Source: Lentimonas sp002292345 (GTDB lineage: Bacteria; Verrucomicrobiota; Verrucomicrobiia; Opitutales; Coraliomargaritaceae). Taken from it: DNA of 64,000 bases. Every line of letters begins with the position of its first letter. Position 1 is the stretch's first letter. The notes under the pieces are model-generated. The model ran no database searches. It saw nothing but the letters and a program-made list of their open reading frames with translations, and was not told the DNA's origin. The DNA is taken from NCBI GenBank assembly GCA_964187655.1, contig CAXLMP010000056.1, forward strand, positions 1 through 64,000, in the 5' to 3' direction. The position numbers and the translations under genes were made by a program. This document shows positions 58,232-64,000 of this stretch, one piece after another.

Positions 58232-59086
58232 ATGGCACTGTTAACGATTCGCGAAATTAAAGAGCGCACTGAGGCTTTCTTCGAGTCCAAGGGCGTGCCG
58301 AATGCGCGACTAGATACGGACACGTTGATTGCATATTCACTTGGAATTAAACGCCTAGAGCTGTATCTTGACCTCGACCGGCCACTCACCGAAACGCAGC
58401 TCGCTACCTTGCGCCCACTAGTCAAGCGCCGTGCGGAGCGCGAGCCGCTGCAATACATCGTCGGCACGGTGGATTTCTGTGACATGGAGCTCAAGGTGGA
58501 TCGGCGGGCATTGATCCCGCGCTTCGAGACCGAAGAGTTGGTTGAACTCGCTTGTGAGGCTTTATCTACAAGTCCAAAGATGATTCTAGATTTGGGCACG
58601 GGGTCTGGTGCGTTAGCCTTAGCGTTCGCAAATAAATATCCAGAGGCGTCGGTCGATGCGGTCGATGTGAGTGCCGAAGCGCTCTCGCTGGCTCAAGAGA
58701 ACGCACTCGCACTAGGGCTAGACAATCGAGTGACATTTCATGAAGGAAGTTGGTGGTGTCCTTTGGGACTAGGGAAGCAACACTATGATCTAATCGTCTC
58801 AAATCCGCCGTATTTAACCAACGAAGAAATGACCACCGCTGAGCCTGAAGTAGTCGACCACGAGCCACACAGCGCATTGGTTTCGGGCGCGGATGGACTA
58901 GGTGATATGCGCCTCATTTTTAAAGACGCCGCGAGTCACATGAAGCCAGGCGGGTTGCTCGCGCTAGAGACTGGCATCGCTCAGGCCGAGGCTTTGGATG
59001 CATTAGCTGCAACTGCTGGTCTGCAAGGTGAGTGCATCGAGGATTTGAGTGGCCGCCCGCGCTTCTATTTCGCGCGTAAGGGGTAG
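58232..59086 (+). CDS. prmC: PrmC, release factor glutamine methyltransferase
   Basis: 284 aa. The N-terminal release-factor-binding helix bundle (1-80) includes REPLQYIVG. SAM motif I is ILDLGTGSGALALAFA, and the catalytic substrate-binding NPPYL is in LIVSNPPYLTNEE. The partner RF1 gene is immediately upstream on the same strand, though a 273-nt gap with a repeat array separates them, so one transcript is not certain. Confidence 0.95.
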   Translation: MALLTIREIKERTEAFFESKGVPNARLDTDTLIAYSLGIKRLELYLDLDRPLTETQLATLRPLVKRRAEREPLQYIVGTVDFCDMELKVDRRALIPRFETEELVELACEALSTSPKMILDLGTGSGALALAFANKYPEASVDAVDVSAEALSLAQENALALGLDNRVTFHEGSWWCPLGLGKQHYDLIVSNPPYLTNEEMTTAEPEVVDHEPHSALVSGADGLGDMRLIFKDAASHMKPGGLLALETGIAQAEALDALAATAGLQGECIEDLSGRPRFYFARKG

Positions 59087-59166
59087 AACAACTCCTGGCG
59101 TACAGACAGTCGCAACGGGCGGAAATTAACCACAGCTCGTGGTCTCATCTCGATCTTGTGGATGAC

Positions 59167-59931
59167 TTACACTTGTCGCCCAAACGCCACTGCCAGGCCC
59201 ATCAAGGTGAGATCTTTAACGAACAAACTTTTCTGCGCCCAATCTTGGGTGAGGTTAGCAATACTACCGCCAGTGGAAAGCACCACTGGCTCGGCTTCAC
59301 CGCGGGTTTTGAGGTCTGTCAGTATGCGCGCGAGGAGGGCGTCGACCATGCCGGAAAAGCCGACAGCGACGCCGAGCCTCATCGCGTGTACGGTGGATTT
59401 ACCAATCGCACCCTCGACGTTGAGTAGGTCGGCTTCGCTGATCTCAGGCAGGAGTGCCGTTTGCTCGTGTAGGTAGCGGGTCATCACAGCGAGGCCAGGT
59501 GCGATGATCCCGCCCTCGTAGCCTGCGCTAGTAATAATGTCGAAGGTCACAGCGGTGCCCATGTCGAGAATGATGGCGGGTACGCCGTGGTATTGCTGCA
59601 CGGCGATGGCATTGGCCAGGCGGTCTTGGCCGATTTCTTCGGGGTGGGGGTACGCGAGGTCAAGCCCGCGACAGCTTTTATATGTGAGGTGAAAAATAGG
59701 CAGATTGAACCGACGGAGACTGGCCTCCAAGTGGGCATTGATACTTGGCACTACGGAACAAAATGAGATGGCGGTGACACCAATAAGCAGCGGTTCGATC
59801 AGCGCCGCAAAGGCTTTGGATTCACCGCCGCGAAACCCGTCGGTCGGGAAATGCCCAGTGTCGGTAACGGTTTGGCCGTCTACAATTCCGTAGTGGGAGC
59901 TGGTGTTGCCGACATCGATGCTAAGGATCAT
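59167..59931 (-). CDS. coaX: type III pantothenate kinase
   Basis: 254 aa, first step of CoA synthesis. The ATP-binding ILSIDVGNTSSHYGIVDG is at the N-terminus, with the active-site VTFDIITSAGYEGGIIAPG and ILDMGTAVTFD motif around the catalytic Asp. CRGLDLAYPHPEEIGQDR is the pantothenate-site region. The type III (CoaX) enzyme is not inhibited by CoA, unlike CoaA. A weak ACCAC/GTGGT hairpin lies in the 80 nt between it and prmC. Confidence 0.94.
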   Translation of the reverse strand: MILSIDVGNTSSHYGIVDGQTVTDTGHFPTDGFRGGESKAFAALIEPLLIGVTAISFCSVVPSINAHLEASLRRFNLPIFHLTYKSCRGLDLAYPHPEEIGQDRLANAIAVQQYHGVPAIILDMGTAVTFDIITSAGYEGGIIAPGLAVMTRYLHEQTALLPEISEADLLNVEGAIGKSTVHAMRLGVAVGFSGMVDALLARILTDLKTRGEAEPVVLSTGGSIANLTQDWAQKSLFVKDLTLMGLAVAFGRQV

Positions 59932-59936
59932 GGTAA

Positions 59937-59985
59937 GAGACTTGAGGGCTAAGACTTGAGTGAGGAGACTTAAGGAGGGAGAGTG
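59937..59985. repeat. second degenerate 7-nt array, upstream of coaX
   Basis: Seven 7-nt units (GAGACTT, GAGGGCT, AAGACTT, GAGTGAG, GAGACTT, AAGGAGG, GAGAGTG) are read in the same register as the array after prfA. It starts 6 nt past the coaX start codon on the + strand, in the coaX-birA gap. Units are more diverged than in the first array. Confidence 0.6.
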
Positions 59986-60014
59986 AGCTCGGGTAGCCAG
60001 CTAACGCAAGCCAC

Positions 60015-61034
60015 CTATTTCTTTAATGTAACATCACCGGCTCGCACCGGGATCGTGTTGCCGTCGGTTTGTGCGAGTAGGAGTGCGCCAGATGCGTCGA
60101 TGCCATTGGCGATACCAGAGATTGCTTTGCCGCCTTGGAGTGCGGTGACTGATTTCCCTTTGAGTGAGTTGAGAGGTGCCCATGCGTCGGCGAGCGTTTC
60201 GGTGGTTTTATTATGAATACAGACTTCGTAGGCGTGGTTGATCGCTTGGAGCACGCGGGCGGCAACTTGGTTGATCGGCAGTTCTTGGCCGTGAATCGCA
60301 TACAGGCTAGTGGCGATGCTGCGCAGCTCTTTTGGGAATTTGGATGGGTTGCTGTTTAAGTTAATACCAATGCCGAAGACGATGCTGCGCAGGCTGTCGG
60401 AATCCATTTTCGCTTCCGTGAGCATGCCGGCGAATTTTCGGCCGTCACAGTGCAGATCGTTGGGCCATTTGATCTGCAACTTGGCTTTGGGAGTGAAGGG
60501 CTGCAGTGCTCGGCAAATAGTGATGCCCGCCCAGAGGGTGAAGTGTTGTAGCTGTTGCGGCGGGATGTTGGGCTCAAATAACACGGACAAATACAAGTTA
60601 TCTGCCGAGGCGCTATACCAGTCGCGGCCGAGGCGTCCGCGGCCTTTGGTCTGACAGCTAGAAGCGATGGCGAACGGGCTTTTGCGGCCGTAGCTGATTT
60701 GCCGCTCTGCTTCACTGTTGGTGCTATCGATCACTGGAAAATAAAGCACGTCGAGTTCTGCCGCGGCGTCTTGCAAATAGTAGCGCAGCAAGGCGGGATG
60801 CAACACTTCGGGCTCTTGTGTGAGTCGGTAGCCGCGGTTGCGCACCGCTTCAAAAATGAAGCCCTGCTCGCGGAGTTTCTCAAGTTTGGCGTGGATGGCA
60901 GGTCGGGAAATACCAAGTTGTCCCGCGAGCAGGCTGCCGGAAACAAACTCATCGGTCGCATCGAGGAGTCCCTTGAGGATGACGAACTCGTCCTCGGCGC
61001 TCTTTGATTCTTTGTAATCTGTGTCGGTGCTCAT
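60015..61034 (-). CDS. birA: BirA, biotin--[acetyl-CoA-carboxylase] ligase with regulatory HTH
   Basis: 339 aa. The N-terminal winged helix (SGSLLAGQLGISRPAIHAKL) suggests it also represses biotin genes. The catalytic core has the biotinoyl-AMP loop GRGRLGRDWYS, KWPNDL as KIKWPNDLHCDGRKFAG, and GIGINLN. The C-terminal SH3-like domain ends VRAGDVTLKK. It attaches biotin to carrier proteins. It lies between coaX and nadC on the same strand, forming a cofactor cluster. Confidence 0.94.
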   Translation of the reverse strand: MSTDTDYKESKSAEDEFVILKGLLDATDEFVSGSLLAGQLGISRPAIHAKLEKLREQGFIFEAVRNRGYRLTQEPEVLHPALLRYYLQDAAAELDVLYFPVIDSTNSEAERQISYGRKSPFAIASSCQTKGRGRLGRDWYSASADNLYLSVLFEPNIPPQQLQHFTLWAGITICRALQPFTPKAKLQIKWPNDLHCDGRKFAGMLTEAKMDSDSLRSIVFGIGINLNSNPSKFPKELRSIATSLYAIHGQELPINQVAARVLQAINHAYEVCIHNKTTETLADAWAPLNSLKGKSVTALQGGKAISGIANGIDASGALLLAQTDGNTIPVRAGDVTLKK

Positions 61035-61124
61035 GCTATTGAGTGAGAAGTGAGGGTAATATCAGTGGGGAGTGATAGTTGTGAACAGTCTTTGTCTACT
61101 TAATCTTAATCATCACTTTGACTG

Positions 61125-62054
61125 TTATAGCCAGTCGAGGCCGATATCCTTCCAAGTGCTTTGATGCACCGGGGCTCCGGTGGAGATGAAATCGAGGCCG
61201 AGGGTCCCGAGGCTAGCTAAGATGTCGAGTTGGATGCCGCCGCTGGCCTCGCTACAGGCACGGTCGCCGATCAGTTCGATAGCGGCTCTGAGATCATCCT
61301 CCGAGAAGTTATCGAGCAGGATGATGTCAGCCCCAGCCTCAAGCACGGGTGGGATTTGCTCAAGTGTATCAACTTCGACTTCGATCGCGAGGTCTTCGCA
61401 GGCGCTGCGGGCGAGGCTAACCGTTTCGGTGAGTCGCTCGCCACTGGTCGATCCGGCCACGGCGAGGTGGTTGTCCTTGAGCATCACACGGTCGAACAGG
61501 CCGATGCGGTGGTTATAGCCGCCACCACATGCAAAGGCATATTTTTGCAGGACACGATAGCCAGGCAGGGTCTTGCGTGTGTCGAGTAGTACGGTGTCGC
61601 TCTGGCTGAGGGCATCGGCGTAGGCACGTGTTTCGGTGGCAATACCAGCCAAGTGCTGGAGGAAATTAAGAATGATACGCTCGGCTTGCAGTAGCGGGCC
61701 AGAGGCGCCTGTGAGTATACCGAGTGAGTCACCCGCGGCGACCTGACCGCCATCCTGCACGTGTGCTTCGAAGCTGCAACCTTCGCCATACGAGTTTAAT
61801 GCAAGCGGCACCAGACCGAGTCCGCAGACCACCATCGGCTCACGGGCGGTGAGTTGAGCGGTGCCGGTTGCGCCTTCGGGCATGAGAGCGGCGGTCACAT
61901 CGCCGAGTCGCTCGGGCCGTTCAGCCAGTCCCGCGCCGGCAAGATCTTCAATCTTTGCGAGCCCTACAAGTTGGCGCAGGTAGTCCTGATCAAGGTCGGA
62001 CCAGCTGAGTTGAGTGCGAAAGTCGGCTTGAGTGTATCTACGTTCGGTGGACAT
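61125..62054 (-). CDS. nadC: nicotinate-nucleotide pyrophosphorylase (carboxylating)
   Basis: 309 aa (norm 280-300). TAREPMVVCGLGLVPLAL, SGPLLQAERIILNFLQHLAGIAT and LLDTRKTLPGYRVLQKYAFACGGGYNHRIGLFD are strong family segments. VEVDTLEQIPPVLEAGADIILLDNF covers the active-site region. It converts quinolinate to NaMN in NAD synthesis. The ATG at 62054 was chosen, since 20 extra residues from 62114 are unlike the family. It is probably the first gene of the nadC-birA-coaX run. Confidence 0.95.
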   Translation of the reverse strand: MSTERRYTQADFRTQLSWSDLDQDYLRQLVGLAKIEDLAGAGLAERPERLGDVTAALMPEGATGTAQLTAREPMVVCGLGLVPLALNSYGEGCSFEAHVQDGGQVAAGDSLGILTGASGPLLQAERIILNFLQHLAGIATETRAYADALSQSDTVLLDTRKTLPGYRVLQKYAFACGGGYNHRIGLFDRVMLKDNHLAVAGSTSGERLTETVSLARSACEDLAIEVEVDTLEQIPPVLEAGADIILLDNFSEDDLRAAIELIGDRACSEASGGIQLDILASLGTLGLDFISTGAPVHQSTWKDIGLDWL

Positions 62055-62061
62055 GTCTGAA

Positions 62062-62481
62062 TTATTCGAAAGACTGAAACTCGGAGACTCTTTGGTTACT
62101 GCGCTCAAACACAATACGCTTTGTTAATTTACTACGAGTGGGGGTGCCGCCGATCCCGATGCCTGCGCCGACACCACCACCACGAGTGCTGATGCCGATG
62201 GAGTTGAAAATATTATAATCCGGCTTCAGTTCGTGGTATTCCCAAATGTAGCGCGTGCCACTGGAGAGGCTGTCGGAATTGATGTGGCTGGGGTCGCCGA
62301 GCGCCATGCGCACTTGATCCTCATCAAAGCCGACTGCGATCTGACCGCTGCGAATGAGTTGTTTTTCGGCGGCGGAGTAGCTGTTAAACTGTGCCCCACT
62401 CTCATCGATACGTTGGCTGGTCGTCGAGCAGCCGCAGATAAGCAGGATAGAAAGCACGCGGAGTAGTTGGGAGATTTTCAT
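62062..62481 (-). CDS. small lipoprotein with BamE-like domain
   Basis: About 139 aa from the ATG at 62481. A signal peptide ends in a lipobox (ILLICGCSTTS; lipidated Cys after Gly). AVGFDEDQVRMALGDPSHI resembles the BamE/SmpA-OmlA motif, in which a G-x-P turn follows an amphipathic helix. A Gly-rich segment (STRGGGVGAGIGIGG) precedes the C-terminus. It is probably an outer-membrane or periplasmic lipoprotein; a role in outer-membrane assembly is only suggested. It lies 7 nt upstream of nadC. An ATG at 62502 is also in frame. Confidence 0.7.
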   Translation of the reverse strand: MKISQLLRVLSILLICGCSTTSQRIDESGAQFNSYSAAEKQLIRSGQIAVGFDEDQVRMALGDPSHINSDSLSSGTRYIWEYHELKPDYNIFNSIGISTRGGGVGAGIGIGGTPTRSKLTKRIVFERSNQRVSEFQSFE

Positions 62482-62536
62482 AATAAGTGACTTTTGAGGC
62501 ATGTGAGGGCGAACTCGACTTAGTTGCTATGTTAGG

Positions 62537-63244
62537 ATGTTGGTGGATTCGCTCCAGTCTAATGTTTTGGACGAAAACACACTCGCACTTCGACCTGCTT
62601 TGACTATCTCAGTGATTATGCTTCTGGAAATCTGTTTTATAGTAGTGCTCGCAATTGGAGTGGCGGCCTTGTTTTGGTTCATGGTCCGTCAATCATCAGA
62701 GAAAATCGTGCGTCAATATCGCAAGATCGCACAGCAACTGCAGCTTGATTTGACCGAGCCCACGCCACAGCTCGCTGGGTTTATTCGCGCGGAGCCGTTT
62801 GTGCATGGCATGTATCGCCTACGGGAGATTTCGATTTCGGTGCCGGGGAAGGGGCTACAAAATACGCGACAAATTGAGACGATCATAAAGGTCAAAGTCG
62901 ACGACGGGTCATTAACATGGCAAATCACAACAAAGGGTTTGCTGGGCGGCTTTCGTCAACGCGACAGTGGTTCAAAGCAACGCTGGTTGAGCGGCGACTC
63001 ATTGTTGGATGCCGCAATCGACGTGCGAACCAATGATGGTCTTCAGTTTGCACGTATTTTCCACCACGATCGCCTTGCGCTGCTGTCGAAGGCGTTGAAA
63101 GACTCAAAAGCCACGATTACTCTGCGCGGCGGGGTCTTGTCCTTCGCGGAATTCGGCCTAATCGCGGATAATGCCAAGCGTGAGCGCTTTCTGGAGATGA
63201 CCGAACTAATCTGCGATGTGGCTGAGGCAGTTGAAGACCGATAA
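62537..63244 (+). CDS. unknown protein with one membrane helix
   Basis: 235 aa. A membrane helix spans about 28-50 (LLEICFIVVLAIGVAALFWFMV), followed by a short basic helix (VRQYRKIAQQL). A soluble domain of about 170 residues contains blocks such as FVHGMYRLREISISVPGKG and DVRTNDGLQFARIFHHDRLALL. No family was recognised. An internal ATG at 62618, just before the helix, is a plausible alternative start. It is divergent from the lipoprotein gene and 139 nt before the DUF4139-type gene. Confidence 0.7.
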   Translation: MLVDSLQSNVLDENTLALRPALTISVIMLLEICFIVVLAIGVAALFWFMVRQSSEKIVRQYRKIAQQLQLDLTEPTPQLAGFIRAEPFVHGMYRLREISISVPGKGLQNTRQIETIIKVKVDDGSLTWQITTKGLLGGFRQRDSGSKQRWLSGDSLLDAAIDVRTNDGLQFARIFHHDRLALLSKALKDSKATITLRGGVLSFAEFGLIADNAKRERFLEMTELICDVAEAVEDR

Positions 63245-63382
63245 GCCCGAGAGAACTTGAATCTCTGGCTGATTCGATTAGAATATGCAGTTCAATCAAA
63301 TGAATCAGAGAGCCAGGATGCTTGATTTATTCGGTTTTAGCTAAAATAATCTAATAAACTACAGCGCTCGCGCGTCCCTGCT

Positions 63383-64000
63383 ATGATGAAATCGATACGA
63401 CTCCAATTCTTGACTGTTTGTCTCGCGACGATTGCGACTGCGCAACCAGCGATCACTGTTTACAACGAAAACTTCGGCGTGGTACGCGATACCGTTTCGC
63501 TCAATCTGAACGCGGGGCTCAGTGATGTCAGCTATAGTGGCGTGACTGCGCAACTCGAGCCCGAGTCGGTGATTTTACGAGATCCGAGTGGTGCGGTCGC
63601 GCTCAGTGTGGTCGAGCAAAGCTATCGCGGCGATCCCGTCGATCAGCAACGGTTGTTGCAAATGTTCGAGGGGCAGACGATTCGTTTTCTAAAGACCGTG
63701 GACGGTAAAGAAGTGATCGAGTCGGGTAAAATTATCCGTGCGCCTTCGATGGTTACTACCAAGAATCAATACGGTAATCCGCAGCCAAAGCAATTGGAGC
63801 CGATTATTGAAGTCGATGGCGAGCTGCAGACGCGACTGCCGGGCGTGCCACTCTTCCCCAGTCTGGGTGATGATTCGGTGCTGCAACCAACGCTGTCGTG
63901 GAAACTACATTCTGACAAAAAGGCCGCCTTCGATGCCCAGCTCAGCTATTTGACCAATGGCATGTCGTGGAAGTCGGACTACAATCTGGTGCTACCGGAA
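63383..64000 (+). CDS. DUF4139-type secreted protein, truncated at right edge
   Basis: 206 codons up to the window edge with no stop. An N-terminal signal peptide (to about residue 20, ending ATAQ) leads into ITVYNENFGVVRDTVSLNL and SYSGVTAQLEPESVIL. The last visible stretch, AQLSYLTNGMSWKSDYNLVL, matches the start of the DUF4139 domain. Such proteins are mostly uncharacterised envelope proteins. The rest of the domain lies outside the window. Confidence 0.8.
   Translation, partial: MMKSIRLQFLTVCLATIATAQPAITVYNENFGVVRDTVSLNLNAGLSDVSYSGVTAQLEPESVILRDPSGAVALSVVEQSYRGDPVDQQRLLQMFEGQTIRFLKTVDGKEVIESGKIIRAPSMVTTKNQYGNPQPKQLEPIIEVDGELQTRLPGVPLFPSLGDDSVLQPTLSWKLHSDKKAAFDAQLSYLTNGMSWKSDYNLVLPE

Overview
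The window is a gene-dense stretch of chromosome from a Gram-negative bacterium. The overall picture (FtsK, FloA/NfeD, F-type ATP synthase, TrkAH, a Prc-type protease, and leaders without Shine-Dalgarno sequences) fits the PVC superphylum, most like Verrucomicrobiota class Opitutae. That placement is inference from gene content, not from alignments. No rRNA, tRNA, CRISPR array, prophage or insertion sequence was recognised. Most genes are housekeeping genes.

Layout. 0-9.5 kb: a truncated alpha/beta hydrolase, mutS, an MFS transporter, a Y-family polymerase, ftsK and manA. 9.8-14.1 kb: grpE-dnaJ, purN, prmA and a RodZ-like HTH membrane protein. 14.3-17.9 kb: a leftward membrane-microdomain operon (long NfeD protease, short NfeD, FloA, then an unknown membrane protein). 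18.1-26.2 kb: a mutarotase-like enzyme, trkA-trkH, a ferredoxin, a rhomboid protease and a Prc/Tsp protease. 26.5-33.2 kb: the complete leftward ATP synthase operon atpBEFHAGDC, with a terminator-like UUCG hairpin between atpE and atpF and an unusually short AtpH. 33.4-41.9 kb: a small membrane protein, trmB, phoBR, mnmE-mnmG and recA with a divergent alkyltransferase gene. 42-46 kb: accessory enzymes, including an SDR-like pseudoenzyme with a histone H1-like Lys/Ala tail. 46.3-54.3 kb: miaB, a long ispH, osmC, a RelE-like protein, pssA, dnaN, two unknowns and a DUF6172-like gene. 54.4-64 kb: gnd, prfA, prmC, coaX, birA, nadC (protein release, CoA, biotin, NAD), a lipoprotein and a truncated DUF4139-type protein.

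Two signals suggest the chromosomal origin lies inside or near this window. Two perfect 16-bp parS palindromes sit inside the mnmG coding sequence. The G/C strand bias of the + strand changes from C-rich (about 33-45 kb) to G-rich (about 54-63 kb), with dnaN and an AT-rich intergenic stretch in between. Only selected lines were counted by hand, so the exact switch point is not known.

Other non-coding structure: a paired-hairpin repeat present twice, two arrays of a degenerate 7-nt unit about 2 kb apart, several clear intrinsic terminators, and a possible small RNA between the Prc protease gene and atpC.
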